From assembly GCF_000828915.1 (NCBI RefSeq), contig NZ_AP014569.1, positions 2,294,001 to 2,358,000 on the forward strand: 64,000 nucleotides of DNA. Direction: 5' to 3'. Positions 28,074 to 37,414 of this stretch are shown piece by piece. The notes under the pieces were generated by a model. The model was not told where the DNA came from. It saw only the letters and a program-made list of their open reading frames with translations, and did no database searches. A program made the translations under genes and the position numbers. The stretch's first letter is position 1, and every line of letters begins with the position of its first letter. Source of the stretch: Serpentinimonas maccroryi (GTDB lineage Bacteria > Pseudomonadota > Gammaproteobacteria > Burkholderiales > Burkholderiaceae_C).

Positions 28074-29215
28074 GCGCGGCGATTGTAGACCTGCCTTGGC
28101 GCGGCCCGCAAGGCCAGCCGCAAGCCCACCCACAGCGCCGCAAAGGGCCACAGCGCCCCCAGCCACTGCGTCAGGCCGTGCAACTGGATGAAGCGGCCCC
28201 ACTCCCACAGCTGCAGCGACTGGGCGAAATACGGCTCAGCGGGCGCGCGGTTGAGCAAGGTCAGCGCCAACACCCAGGCCAGCAGCGACAAAACGGCCGC
28301 AGCCCGGTGTCCCAAAGCCAGGCTCAAAAACGCCAGCGCCACAGCAAAACTCAACCCCAAAGACGCCGACGGCGTGAGCCAGGCCCAGGCGTGCGCTGGC
28401 CCCCACGTCAGGCTGGCAGACAGCAACAACGCCCCCAGCACCAGCGCCAGCGCCAGCAGCATAAACAGCAAACGCTGCCCAACCCGGCGCAGCACCGCAT
28501 AGCCCAGCAGCAGCGGCGCCCAGACGCACAAGGCCACCACAATCGCCTCGGTGAGCGGGCTCAGGGGCGGCTCGGGCAAAGGCACAGGCAGCCAAGGTTG
28601 CAAAAAACTGCCCTCGGCCCACGCGTAAAGCGTGCCCTCGAGCCGGTACCAGACCTGACCCAGACCAAAGGGCACCGAAGTCGGGTAGACCAAGGCCAGC
28701 GGCCACAGCGCCAACAGCGCCGGCGCACCGTGGTTCTGCGGCATCAGTCCGGTCTGGCGAAAGGCGTTCCAGCGCGCCGGCCAGCGCGAACGCAACAGCC
28801 ACAGCGCCAGCCCCACCCCCAAGGCCGCACCCACCGTGTTCAGGATCCAATCCACTTGCGAAGGCACCCGGTGCTGCACCAGCAGCCCTTGGGCACTCTC
28901 GAGTGCCAGCGACAACAGGCACGGCAGCAGCAAGCCCACGCTGGCCGCCAGGCGCGCGCTGCCGCTGCGCGCAACGGCCAGGGTCAGCAAAAGCCCCAGC
29001 GGCACGTAGGCCAGCAGGTTGGCAGCCACATCAAAACTCGTCCAGTGGGCCGGCCAAGGGGCAAACAAAAACGCCCACAGCGCCACCCCCTGGTAGCGCC
29101 AGCCACTGAATGGGTAGAGGCTGGCGTAAACCACCAGCGCCGCGTACAGCAGCACCAACACCAGCGCCAACGGGTAGGGCCTAGAGGCCGACGACAGGGA
29201 GCCGAGGGTGTTCAT
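28070..29215 (-). CDS. VanZ-family membrane protein
   Basis: 381 residues with about ten hydrophobic segments. The N-terminal 130 residues carry the VanZ-like pattern VVYASLYPFSGWR, FDVAANLLAYVPLGLLL and LLVQHRVPSQVDWILNTVGAALG, with conserved Asp, Asn and Glu in and near membrane segments. The second half is a poorly conserved hydrophobic domain. VanZ was named for teicoplanin resistance but most family members have no known role. Its stop overlaps the ferredoxin start by 4 nt. Confidence 0.82.
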   Translation of the reverse strand: MNTLGSLSSASRPYPLALVLVLLYAALVVYASLYPFSGWRYQGVALWAFLFAPWPAHWTSFDVAANLLAYVPLGLLLTLAVARSGSARLAASVGLLLPCLLSLALESAQGLLVQHRVPSQVDWILNTVGAALGVGLALWLLRSRWPARWNAFRQTGLMPQNHGAPALLALWPLALVYPTSVPFGLGQVWYRLEGTLYAWAEGSFLQPWLPVPLPEPPLSPLTEAIVVALCVWAPLLLGYAVLRRVGQRLLFMLLALALVLGALLLSASLTWGPAHAWAWLTPSASLGLSFAVALAFLSLALGHRAAAVLSLLAWVLALTLLNRAPAEPYFAQSLQLWEWGRFIQLHGLTQWLGALWPFAALWVGLRLALRAAPRQVYNRRA

Positions 29216-29275
29216 CGGGCGCGTTGGGTCAGGCCGTTGGGCAAACCAAAGCAGCAGGCGCTTGTGCCACCGGCT

Positions 29276-29704
29276 TCAAAAAGGCTTGAGCACCACCAGC
29301 AACACGCCCGCCACCAGCAACAGCACCGGCGCTTCGTTGAACCAGCGGTACCAGACGTGGCTGCGGCGGTTGCGGCCCGCCTCGAAATCGCGCAGCAGCT
29401 GGGCACAATAGCCATGGTAGGCCAACAGCACGACCACCACCAGCAATTTGGCGTGCATCCAACCGTTGCCCGGACCCCAACCTATGCCATACCCGACCCA
29501 CAACCACAGCCCCAACCCCAAGGCCGGCAGCGCCAGCAGTGTCATGAAGCGCAGCAGCTTGCGCGCCATCAGCAGCAGGCGATCGCGCTCGGCCACGCTG
29601 TCGGGCTCAACGAGCGCCAAGTTGACAAAAATGCGCGGCAAATAAAAAAGGCCCGCAAACCAACTGGCTACGAAGATAATATGAAAGGCTTTGACCCACA
29701 ACAT
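29276..29704 (-). CDS. hemJ: Protoporphyrinogen IX oxidase HemJ
   Basis: 142 residues, four membrane helices. Signature parts are KAFHIIFVASWFAGLFYLPRIFV, with the key His and Arg, and the C-terminal MHAKLLVVVVLLAYHGYC. HemJ oxidises protoporphyrinogen IX to protoporphyrin IX in heme synthesis, probably passing electrons to quinones. Another heme gene, hemB, lies at 47712 in this window. No other protoporphyrinogen oxidase gene is visible here. Confidence 0.9.
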   Translation of the reverse strand: MLWVKAFHIIFVASWFAGLFYLPRIFVNLALVEPDSVAERDRLLLMARKLLRFMTLLALPALGLGLWLWVGYGIGWGPGNGWMHAKLLVVVVLLAYHGYCAQLLRDFEAGRNRRSHVWYRWFNEAPVLLLVAGVLLVVLKPF

Positions 29705-29741
29705 GGGGCTAGTGTAGCCCGTAGCTCAAACAAGGGAAAGG

Positions 29742-30713
29742 ATGCAAAGCATGGCCGACACCAGCGGCACCGACTGGCAAGTGGTGAGCGATGTGCTGTG
29801 CGCCGCGGGCGAAGCGCCTTTCTGGAGCGCCCGCGAGGAGCGCCTGTATTGGATCGACCCGCCGCTCAAGCGCGCCTGGCGGCTGCACGTGCCCAGCGGC
29901 CGTACAGAGCACTGGGGGTTTGCGAGCCCGATCACTGGGCTGACGCCTTGCCGCAGTGGCGGCTTTCTGCTGCTGCTGGCCGATGGCGTCTACCACGCCC
30001 ACTCTTGGCTCGACATCCCCACTTTGCTGGCTGTGCTGCCTTCGGTCGGTGCCGAGGCCTTGTGGCGCGCTGGCACCTGCGACCCCTGGGGCCGCCTGTG
30101 GCTGGTGGCGCAAACCCGCGACGCCACCCATCGCGCGGCGCACTCCAGCACCCTGTACTGCCTGCGCGCGCGCAGCTCCAATCCGCCGCCGTTGGAGCCG
30201 ATTCGGCACCAAGTGGGCGACGGCCTCGGCTTGTGCTGGGCCCCAGATGGCCGCAGCGTGACCTGGTGCAACCCCCGCCGCGGTGAAGTGGTGCAAGCGG
30301 CGTTGTCGCAGCCCGGCCGCTGGCCGCCCGAACTCAGCGCCCCGATGCCGCTGACGCGCTTTGCGATGCCACCGGACGCATCAAGCGCCCCGCCCAGCCC
30401 CAATGCCGCGCCCTTCGAGGGCCTGCCCCGCAGCGGCACCCTCGATCAAACCGGCCACCATTGGGTGACCCTAATCGCTTCCGGCCGGGTGCGGCGCCTA
30501 GACGGCAACGGGCGCACCGTGCTCGACCTGCACGTGCCGGCCCTGTATCCCACCGGCGTGTGCCTGGGTGGAGAAGACGGTTGCACCCTGTTTGTAACCT
30601 CCATGCGTTCGGGCCGCGGTGCCGCCGAGCTTGAGCGCTATCCCCAATCGGGGGCGGTGTTTGCGCGCCGCGTCGACACCCCCGGCCAGCCCGCACCGCT
30701 GTACTGGGACTGA
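29742..30713 (+). CDS. SMP-30/gluconolactonase-like protein
   Basis: 323 residues. The beta-propeller pattern of the SMP-30 family is present: LCAAGEAPFWSAREERLYWIDPPLKR at the start, GDGLGLCWAPDGRSVTWCNP in the middle, and VPALYPTGVCLGGEDGCTLFVTSM near the end. The usual metal-binding Glu (GEAP) and Asn/Asp positions are largely kept, though the normal N-S-P-D-G-like loop reads GLGLCWAPDG. Family members are lactonases. An ATG at 29751 with better spacing from AAGG is a possible start. A Pro/Ser/Ala-rich insert sits near 210-225. Confidence 0.82.
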   Translation: MQSMADTSGTDWQVVSDVLCAAGEAPFWSAREERLYWIDPPLKRAWRLHVPSGRTEHWGFASPITGLTPCRSGGFLLLLADGVYHAHSWLDIPTLLAVLPSVGAEALWRAGTCDPWGRLWLVAQTRDATHRAAHSSTLYCLRARSSNPPPLEPIRHQVGDGLGLCWAPDGRSVTWCNPRRGEVVQAALSQPGRWPPELSAPMPLTRFAMPPDASSAPPSPNAAPFEGLPRSGTLDQTGHHWVTLIASGRVRRLDGNGRTVLDLHVPALYPTGVCLGGEDGCTLFVTSMRSGRGAAELERYPQSGAVFARRVDTPGQPAPLYWD

Positions 30714-30770
30714 TGCCGGGCGTTAAAAAAAATCACGCCACCAGCCTTTCAGCTCGTTACCATTGCGCCC

Positions 30771-31967
30771 ATGCAAGCCCCTCCAGAGACCGCTGCCAGC
30801 GCCTTGGCCCCCGCGCTCCAAAGTTGGATTGAAATCCTGCAGGCGGCGCGCCTAGATGGCCGACCTGTGCATCCCGTCGGCGGCGGCAGCAAGGCTTTTT
30901 TGTGCCCGCCCCCGGCGCCCGATGCGCTCGCGCTGCACACCGGCGCGCACCGTGGCATCGTGGCCTACGAACCCTCGGAGCTGGTGGTTACGGCGCGCGC
31001 CGGCACGCCGCTGGCCGAGATCGAAGCGCTGTTGGCCACGCAGGGCCAGCATCTGGCTTTCGAGCCGCCGCATTTCGACCCTGGGGCCACGCTCGGCGGT
31101 GCCGTGGCGGCTGGTTTGAGCGGCCCGGCGCGCGCCAGCGCCGGGGCTCTGCGCGACTTCGTGCTCGGGGTGCATGTGCTCAACGGGCGCGGCCAATACC
31201 TCGAGTTTGGCGGTCAGGTCATGAAAAACGTGGCCGGCTACGACCTCAGCCGCGTGCTCGCGGGCAGCTGGGGCAGCTTGGGGGTGCTGGCCCAGGCCTC
31301 GCTTAAGGTGCTGCCGCTGCCACCGGCCGAGGCCACCTTGCGCTTCGATCTGCCCCAGGCGGCGGCGCTCGAGCAACTGGCGCGCTGGCGCGCCCTGCCG
31401 CTGCCGCTCAACGCCAGCTGCTGGGTGCGCGACCTCAGCGCCGCACACGCCCCCGAACACCTCTACGTGCGCCTGCGCGGCGCCGCAGCCGCGGTGGCCG
31501 CGGCCTGTCCACAGATGCTGACCGCGGCCCGCGGTGAGCGGCTCGACGCCACCGCCTGCGCCGCCGACTGGCAGGCCTGCCGCGAGCAGACTTTGCCTTT
31601 TTTCACCCAACCCCCCGCGCCCGACGCCGCCCTGTGGCGCCTGAGCGTGGCCCCCACCAGCGCCACACTGGATGCCCCTTGGCCAACCCTGATCGAGTGG
31701 CACGGCGGGCTGCGCTGGGTCTGGGCCCCGCTGAACCAGGCCGCCCCCTTGCGCGCCTGGGCACAGGCCCAAGGTGGCCACGCCACCCTGTGGCGCAGCC
31801 CACAAAGCGCAGCGGTGGCTGACGCCGACCACAATGCCACTGCCACACAGGCGGCCATGCGCCTCACCCCCCCGGCCCCGGCCTTGCAAGCCATCCACCA
31901 GCGCCTCAAGGCCGAATTCGACCCGGACGGCCTGCTCAACCCCGGCCGGTGGGGCTGGGGTTTGTAA
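30771..31967 (+). CDS. glcE: Glycolate oxidase FAD-binding subunit GlcE
   Basis: 398 residues of the FAD-linked oxidase family. The FAD-binding segment includes VAYEPSELVVTARAGTPLAEIEALLATQGQ, FDPGATLGGAVAAGLSGPARASAGALRDFVLG and GGQVMKNVAGYDLSRVLAGSWG, all typical of GlcE. It ends with LKAEFDPDGLLNPGRWGWGL. With GlcD and GlcF it oxidises glycolate to glyoxylate at the membrane. glcF follows 80 nt downstream. No glcD is next to it: the preceding gene encodes the SMP-30 protein. Confidence 0.94.
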   Translation: MQAPPETAASALAPALQSWIEILQAARLDGRPVHPVGGGSKAFLCPPPAPDALALHTGAHRGIVAYEPSELVVTARAGTPLAEIEALLATQGQHLAFEPPHFDPGATLGGAVAAGLSGPARASAGALRDFVLGVHVLNGRGQYLEFGGQVMKNVAGYDLSRVLAGSWGSLGVLAQASLKVLPLPPAEATLRFDLPQAAALEQLARWRALPLPLNASCWVRDLSAAHAPEHLYVRLRGAAAAVAAACPQMLTAARGERLDATACAADWQACREQTLPFFTQPPAPDAALWRLSVAPTSATLDAPWPTLIEWHGGLRWVWAPLNQAAPLRAWAQAQGGHATLWRSPQSAAVADADHNATATQAAMRLTPPAPALQAIHQRLKAEFDPDGLLNPGRWGWGL

Positions 31968-32047
31968 CCACCCCCTTGTTCGCCCCTTGAGCGCCGATAG
32001 CGCCTGTTCATCTCTGTTCATCCCTCTTTTAGCCCGCCCCGCCCGCG

Positions 32048-33334
32048 ATGCAAACCCAACTCGCCCCGCCCTACCAGGGCACCCCCGACGGTCTGACGGC
32101 GCAGGAGATCTTGCGCAAATGCGTGCACTGCGGCTTTTGCACCGCCACCTGCCCCACCTACCAGCTGCTGGGCGACGAGCTCGACGGCCCACGCGGCCGC
32201 ATCTACCTCATCAAGCAGGTGCTCGAAGGCGAAACCCCAACCGAGCGCACGCAGCAGCACCTAGACCGCTGCCTGACCTGCCGCAACTGCGAAAGCACCT
32301 GCCCGAGCGGGGTCGAATACGGTAAGCTGCTCGACGTCGGGCGCAAGGTGGTGGCCGCGCAGGTGCCGCGCAGCAGCCCCCAGCGCGCTCTGCGCTGGCT
32401 GCTCAAAGAGGGGCTGACGTCGCGCTGGTTTGCCCCGGCCATGCGCCTAGGCCAAGCCATGCGCCCCCTGTTGCCGGCGGCGCTGCGCGCCAAGGTGCCG
32501 CAGCGCCTGCCCGCAGGTGCGTGGCCACAGCGGGCGCATCCGCGCCGCGTGCTGCTGCCCGAAGGCTGCGTGCAGCCGGCCATGCTGCCCAGCATCAACC
32601 ACGCCAGCGCGCGCGTCCTCGACGCCGCCGGGGTGCAGGTGCTGCGCCTGCCCGCAGGCGGCTGCTGCGGCGCGCTGCGGCTGCACCTAGATGACCACAG
32701 CGGTGCCTTGGTCCACATGCGCGCCAACATCGACGCCTGGTGGCCCTACGTGCGCCCCGACAGCACGCAACCGGTGGAGGCCATCGTCAGCAACGCCTCG
32801 GGCTGCGGCGTGCTGCTTAAAGACTACGGCCACCAACTGCGCCACGACCCGGCCTACGCCGCCAAGGCGCAGCGGGTGAGCGCCCTGGCGCGCGACCTGA
32901 GCGAACTGCTGCCCGATCTGGTGCCGGCGCTGCAACGCAAACTGGCCCACGCCGCGGCCCGGCCACGCCCCAAGCTGGCCTACCACCCGCCCTGCACCCT
33001 GCAGCACGGGCAGCAACTGCGCGGCGGCGTCGAGCAGGGCTTGCGCGCACTCGGCTTTGAGGTGCACACGGCGCGCACCGAGGCGCACCTGTGCTGCGGC
33101 TCAGCCGGCACCTATTCGGTGCTGCAAGCCGCTTTGTCGGGCCAGTTGCGCGAGCGCAAGCTCGGGCACTTGGGCGAGCTGGGGGCCGACCAGATCGTGT
33201 CGGCCAACATCGGCTGCATCACGCACCTGCAAAGCGGCACCCAGACGCCGGTGCGGCATTGGGTCGAGGCGCTCGACGAGGCCCTCAGCGCCGCCGCCGA
33301 AACCACCGAGGCCTCCGAAGCCTCTATGGCCTGA
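32048..33334 (+). CDS. glcF: Glycolate oxidase iron-sulfur subunit GlcF
   Basis: 428 residues. Two 4Fe-4S motifs are seen, CVHCGFCTATCPTYQ (about residues 25-39) and CLTCRNCESTCPSGVEYG. Two CCG-type domains follow (PAGGCCGALRLHLDD and AHLCCGSAGTYSV). This is the electron-transfer subunit of glycolate oxidase. It lies between glcE and alr. Glyoxylate made by the complex could feed malate synthase G (glcB at 51768). Confidence 0.95.
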   Translation: MQTQLAPPYQGTPDGLTAQEILRKCVHCGFCTATCPTYQLLGDELDGPRGRIYLIKQVLEGETPTERTQQHLDRCLTCRNCESTCPSGVEYGKLLDVGRKVVAAQVPRSSPQRALRWLLKEGLTSRWFAPAMRLGQAMRPLLPAALRAKVPQRLPAGAWPQRAHPRRVLLPEGCVQPAMLPSINHASARVLDAAGVQVLRLPAGGCCGALRLHLDDHSGALVHMRANIDAWWPYVRPDSTQPVEAIVSNASGCGVLLKDYGHQLRHDPAYAAKAQRVSALARDLSELLPDLVPALQRKLAHAAARPRPKLAYHPPCTLQHGQQLRGGVEQGLRALGFEVHTARTEAHLCCGSAGTYSVLQAALSGQLRERKLGHLGELGADQIVSANIGCITHLQSGTQTPVRHWVEALDEALSAAAETTEASEASMA

Positions 33335-33347
33335 TTGCAGCCCCACC

Positions 33348-34514
33348 ATGCCGCGCCCCATCCTCGCCACCATCCACCTGCCTGCGCTGCAGCACAACCT
33401 ACAACGCTGCCGCCGCGCCGGTGGCTCGGCCCGGGTGTGGGCGGTGCTCAAGGCCAACGCCTACGGCCACGGCATCGAGCGCGTGTTTGACGCGCTGCGC
33501 GCCGCCGACGGCTTGGCGCTGCTGGACCTGGGCGAGGCCGAGCGGCTGCGCGCCCTCGGCTGGCGCGGCCCCATTTTGTTGCTCGAGGGCGCCTTTGAGC
33601 CCCGCGACCTCGAAACCTGCTCGCGGCTGCAGCTGTGGCACGTGGTGCACCGCAGCGAGCAGATCGACTGGCTGGCGGCGCACAAGTGCGAAACACCGCA
33701 GCGCGTGTTCCTAAAAATGAACTCGGGCATGAACCGGCTCGGCCTGCGCCCCGAGGCCTTTCGCGCCGCCTACACGCGCCTGAGCCACCTGCCCCAGGTC
33801 GAAGAAATCAGTCTGATGACGCACTTCAGCGACGCCGACGGCCAGCGCGCCGGCCAGATGGGCGTGCAGCACCAGCTCGAGGCCTTTGTGCGCGCCAGCC
33901 ACGACCTGCCCGGCGAGCGCAGCCTGTGCAACAGCGCCGCCCTGCTGCGCCACGGGCTGGCACTGCGGCTGGGCAGCGGCCCCGAGGCACAGCCGCTGGC
34001 CGCCGACTGGACCCGGCCCGGCATCGCGCTCTATGGCAGCTCGCCCGACTTCCCCACCCACAGCGCCGCGCACTGGGCGCTTGAACCCGCCATGACGCTG
34101 GCCAGCCAGCTGATCGCGGTGCAAGAGCTGGCCGCCGGCGAAACCGTCGGCTACGGCTCCACCTACACCGCCCCCGGCGCCATGCGCATCGGCATCGTGG
34201 CCTGCGGCTACGCCGACGGCTACCCGCGCCATGCGCCCGGCCACAACGCCCACGGCGGCCCGGTGCTGGTGCGCGGCGTGCGCACGCGCTTGGTCGGGCG
34301 CGTGAGCATGGACATGCTGGCGGTCGATCTGGGCCCGGTCGAGGCGCAGCTGGGACCGTGCCACGCGGGCGATGAAGTCACGCTCTGGGGCCGCAGCCGC
34401 TGCGGCGCGCTGCTGCCGATCGACGAGGTGGCGCACGCCGCCGGCACCTTGGGCTACGAGCTGATGTGCGCGCTGGCCGCGCGGGTACCGGTCGCGGTCG
34501 AGCCGCTGCCTTAA
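33348..34514 (+). CDS. alr: Alanine racemase
   Basis: 388 residues from the ATG at 33348, 13 nt after glcF; the frame is open further upstream but that part overlaps glcF. PLP binds Lys35 in WAVLKANAYGHG; the second catalytic base is the Tyr in GETVGYGSTYTAP (about residue 268). The C-terminal RVSMDMLAVDLG motif is present. It supplies D-alanine for peptidoglycan. DadA (40187) and a DD-carboxypeptidase (25772) elsewhere in the window also act on D-alanine. Confidence 0.95.
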   Translation: MPRPILATIHLPALQHNLQRCRRAGGSARVWAVLKANAYGHGIERVFDALRAADGLALLDLGEAERLRALGWRGPILLLEGAFEPRDLETCSRLQLWHVVHRSEQIDWLAAHKCETPQRVFLKMNSGMNRLGLRPEAFRAAYTRLSHLPQVEEISLMTHFSDADGQRAGQMGVQHQLEAFVRASHDLPGERSLCNSAALLRHGLALRLGSGPEAQPLAADWTRPGIALYGSSPDFPTHSAAHWALEPAMTLASQLIAVQELAAGETVGYGSTYTAPGAMRIGIVACGYADGYPRHAPGHNAHGGPVLVRGVRTRLVGRVSMDMLAVDLGPVEAQLGPCHAGDEVTLWGRSRCGALLPIDEVAHAAGTLGYELMCALAARVPVAVEPLP

Positions 34515-34589
34515 ACCGCACTCACCGCCCCAGCACCGCCCCTGCCACAATCCGCATCACCAGCCAGCGGCCCTCGCCTAGGCCGCTTT

Positions 34590-34607
34590 GGCTGAGAGGC
34601 TGAGCTC
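34590..34607 (+). repeat. GGCTGAG-type repeat, copy between alr and the TauE gene
   Basis: The 18-nt sequence GGCTGAGAGGCTGAGCTC is identical to 55957-55974. It lies in the 120-nt intergenic gap. The unit is an imperfect tandem of GGCTGAG. Confidence 0.7.
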
Positions 34608-34634
34608 GCAGGCAGCGCTAGGCACAATCAACCC

Positions 34635-35390
34635 ATGGACACCCTCAGCATCGCCCTGTTGCTCGCCGGCGCCGGTTTTGCCGCTGGCGCGCTCAACGCC
34701 ATCGCCGGCGGCGGCAGTTTTTTGACCCTGCCGGCGCTGCTGGTGGCCGGGCTGCCGCCGATCGTGGCCAACGCCACCAGCGCCCTGGCCGTGAGCCCGG
34801 GCTATTTGGGCAGCACGCTGGGCTTCAGGGCCGAGCTGGCGCAACTGCCGCGCCGGCGGCTGCTGCGCGAAACCCTGCTCTCGGCCGCCGGCGGCGTGTT
34901 GGGGGCGCTGCTGCTGCTGGTCACCCCGGCCGAGGTGTTTCGCGGCCTGATCCCGTGGTTGCTGCTCTTTGCCACCGCGCTGTTTCTGCTTGGCCCCTGG
35001 TTGGCGCGCCACCTAGTTGCGGCGTCGGCCAGTGCAGAGCCGCGCTGGCGCAACCCCGGGCTGCTGGCGGTGGCCACCTACGGCGGCTATTTCAACGGCG
35101 GGCTGGGCATCTTGCTCATGGCGCTCTACAGCGCCAGCGGCGAAAAAAACCTGCACAGCGCCAACGCGCTCAAAAACCTCAACTCGCTGGTGCTGTCGCT
35201 GCTGTCGGTGCTCACCTTCGTGCTGGCCGGCGTGATCGCTTGGGGCCCGGCGCTGCTGATGATGGCCACCGCCACCTTGGGCGGCTATGTGGGGGCGCGC
35301 CACGCCCGGCGCTTGTCTATGCGCACCGTGCGCGCAGTGGTGGTGTGCACCGGGCTGGTGATGAGCGCGCTGTTTTTCTGGCGCGGTTGA
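34635..35390 (+). CDS. TauE/SafE-family sulfite exporter-like protein
   Basis: 251 residues, about eight membrane helices. The start LLAGAGFAAGALNAIAGGGSFLTLPALL is the typical TauE/SafE repeat motif, repeated later as YGGYFNGGLGILLMALYSASG. Members export sulfite, sulfoacetate or other small organic anions. No sulfur-metabolism genes lie nearby, so the substrate cannot be given. It converges with the GMC oxidoreductase gene, 8 nt apart. Confidence 0.9.
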   Translation: MDTLSIALLLAGAGFAAGALNAIAGGGSFLTLPALLVAGLPPIVANATSALAVSPGYLGSTLGFRAELAQLPRRRLLRETLLSAAGGVLGALLLLVTPAEVFRGLIPWLLLFATALFLLGPWLARHLVAASASAEPRWRNPGLLAVATYGGYFNGGLGILLMALYSASGEKNLHSANALKNLNSLVLSLLSVLTFVLAGVIAWGPALLMMATATLGGYVGARHARRLSMRTVRAVVVCTGLVMSALFFWRG

Positions 35391-35397
35391 GCGCGGC

Positions 35398-37050
35398 TTA
35401 GCTTGCTGCCCGCAGCCACGCCGCCGCGCGCTCGCCGATCATGATCGAGGGCGCGTTGGTGTTTCCGCCGACGAGCGTGGGCATGATCGAGGCATCGGCC
35501 ACACGCAGCCCCGCCAGGCCGTGCACGCGCAGCTGCACATCCACCACCGCGCCCTCGTCGGCCCCCATGCGGCAGGTGCCCACCGGGTGGTAGATGGTGT
35601 CGGCGCGGCTGCGCACCAGCTGCTCCCACGCCGCTTGGCCCTGCAACTGCTCGTCGAACAGCGGCGTACCGCGCCACGGCTGCAAGGGGCTGCGCAGCAA
35701 AATCTCGCGCATCTGTTGCGCGCCTTGCACCAGCAGTTGCAGATCGCGCGCATCGGACAGGTAGGCCGGGTCGATCAGCGGCGCGGCCAGCGGGTCGGCG
35801 CTGTGCAGGCCCACCCGGCCGCGCGAATGGGGCCGCAGCACGCAGACGTGGCAGCTAAAGCCGTAGCCCCAGTGCAGCTTGCGCGCGTGATCGTCCACGA
35901 TGCCGACGCAAAAGTGCAGCTGCAGATCGGGGCGGTCCAGCTCGGGCTGTGAGCGCCAGAAGGCACCGCCCTCGGCGCTGGGCGAACTCAGCGGCCCGCT
36001 GCCGTCGCGGCGCCACTGCCGCCAAGCCGTCAAGTGCTGCCAAGCGGCCCCTAGGCCGATGCCAAACAGATCGGTGCGGTCGCTGCGGTACGAGAGCGTC
36101 AGGTCTAGGTGGTCTTGCAGGTTCTGCCCGACCCCGGGCAGGCGGTGCAGCAGCGGGATGCCGTGCCGCTGCAATTCCTCCGCCGGCCCAACGCCCGAGA
36201 GCAGCAGCAACTGCGGCGTTTGCAAGGCGCCGGCACACAACACCACCTCGCGCCGCGCGCGCAGGCTCAGACTGCGGCCGCGTTGACGCGCCTGCACCCC
36301 CACGGCGCGCCGGCCCTCGAACAGCACGCGGGTGGCGTGGGTGCGGGTGAGCAGCGTCAGGTTGGGGCGCTGCAGCACCGGGTGCACAAAGGCCGCCGCC
36401 GCCGAGCAGCGCTGGCCGCGCCGGACCGCGTCGTGAAACTGCGTGACCTGAAACAAGAAAGCCCCATCCTGCCGCTCGCCGTTGTAGTCCGGGTTGGGCG
36501 CAATGCCGTGCTGCGCGCAGGCCTCGACAAATGCGTGCGTGATCGGCCGTGGGCTGACCTGATCGGCCACATGCAGCGGTCCGCCGACGCCGCGCCAGCC
36601 GTTGGGGCCGCGCTGGTTGTGCTCGCTGCGCATGAAAAAGGGCAGCACCTCGGCGTGCGACCAGCCCGCTGCCCCGGCGGCGGCCCAGTCGTCGTAGTCG
36701 CTGCGGTGGCCGCGTGCATACAGCATGGCGTTGATGGCCGACGAACCGCCGAGCGCCTTGCCGCGCGGCTGGTAGCCACAGCGCCCGAGCAAGCCTGGCT
36801 GGGGCACGGTCTCGAACGCCCAGTTGTTGTATTTGCAGGGGCGTGCAGGCAGCAGCGCCACCACCCCGGCGGGCAGGCGGATGGCCAGGTCGCGGCCCTC
36901 GCCGCCGGCCTCCAGCAGCGCCACAGTCACTCCCGGGTCTTCGCTCAGGCGCGCGGCCAGCACGCAGCCGGCCGAGCCGCCGCCCACGATCAGGTAGTCG
37001 AAGGCATCGCTTGGGGGGGCGGATATCATGGCCTCCATGCTAGCGCACAA
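35398..37050 (-). CDS. GMC-family FAD oxidoreductase (choline-dehydrogenase-like)
   Basis: 550 residues. FAD motif DYLIVGGGSAGCVLAARLSE near the start, GMC signature 1 GKALGGSSAINAMLYARGH, signature 2 GALQTPQLLLLSGVGP, and the C-terminal active-site region IYHPVGTCRMG with its conserved His. Other in-frame ATGs at 37038 and 37029 could be the start. Related enzymes oxidise choline, alcohols or alkanols. No betaine-aldehyde dehydrogenase or choline regulator is adjacent, so a general alcohol dehydrogenase is more likely than BetA. Confidence 0.92.
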   Translation of the reverse strand: MCASMEAMISAPPSDAFDYLIVGGGSAGCVLAARLSEDPGVTVALLEAGGEGRDLAIRLPAGVVALLPARPCKYNNWAFETVPQPGLLGRCGYQPRGKALGGSSAINAMLYARGHRSDYDDWAAAGAAGWSHAEVLPFFMRSEHNQRGPNGWRGVGGPLHVADQVSPRPITHAFVEACAQHGIAPNPDYNGERQDGAFLFQVTQFHDAVRRGQRCSAAAAFVHPVLQRPNLTLLTRTHATRVLFEGRRAVGVQARQRGRSLSLRARREVVLCAGALQTPQLLLLSGVGPAEELQRHGIPLLHRLPGVGQNLQDHLDLTLSYRSDRTDLFGIGLGAAWQHLTAWRQWRRDGSGPLSSPSAEGGAFWRSQPELDRPDLQLHFCVGIVDDHARKLHWGYGFSCHVCVLRPHSRGRVGLHSADPLAAPLIDPAYLSDARDLQLLVQGAQQMREILLRSPLQPWRGTPLFDEQLQGQAAWEQLVRSRADTIYHPVGTCRMGADEGAVVDVQLRVHGLAGLRVADASIMPTLVGGNTNAPSIMIGERAAAWLRAAS

Positions 37051-37075
37051 TCCACTCTAACCCCAGCAGCGCCCC

Positions 37076-37372
37076 ATGCCCGACAACAGCCCCTACGACC
37101 CCGAACAAGGCGACTGGCAAACGCTCACCACCTTTGCCGTGGCCACCGAGGCGTGGCTGCTGCAAGGCCGGCTGCAAGCCTGCGGCGTGCCCACCCTAGT
37201 GGCCGACGACCAGATGGCGCAGACTTACTCCCTGCTGGCGCAGGCGATTCCGGCGCGCGTCATGGTGCCGCAGCGGCGCTGGGCCGAGGCCGAGGCGATT
37301 CGTCAAGCCTGGTTGCGTGGCGAGTTTGCGCTGCGCGACGACGACCCTGATGTGGACGCCCGCCCCGGGTAA
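37076..37372 (+). CDS. DUF2007-type small protein
   Basis: 98 residues. The core WQTLTTFAVATEAWLLQGRLQACGVPTLVADDQM and IPARVMVPQRRWAEAEAIRQ matches the small DUF2007 fold, an alpha/beta domain proposed to act in signal transduction. Divergent from the GMC oxidoreductase, 25 nt apart. Function unknown. A probable small-RNA gene follows on the same strand. Confidence 0.78.
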   Translation: MPDNSPYDPEQGDWQTLTTFAVATEAWLLQGRLQACGVPTLVADDQMAQTYSLLAQAIPARVMVPQRRWAEAEAIRQAWLRGEFALRDDDPDVDARPG

Positions 37373-37379
37373 GTCCCTA

Positions 37380-37408
37380 TGCACAATCGTGGTGCGCACG
37401 CATAAAAT
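37380..37408 (+). promoter_or_regulatory. Sigma-70 promoter for the small RNA
   Basis: TGCACA (37380-37385), a 17-nt spacer and TAAAAT (37403-37408). Transcription would begin near 37415, immediately before a perfect hairpin. Confidence 0.5.
37381..37395. promoter_or_regulatory. Palindrome GCAC-N7-GTGC upstream of the small-RNA gene
   Basis: GCACAATCGTGGTGC has the half-site layout of NtrC enhancer sites (GCAC, 7-nt spacer, GTGC). It overlaps the likely -35 region of the RNA promoter, so it may be an operator. The link with nitrogen control is a guess from the motif only. Confidence 0.4.
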
Positions 37409-37414
37409 CAATTG

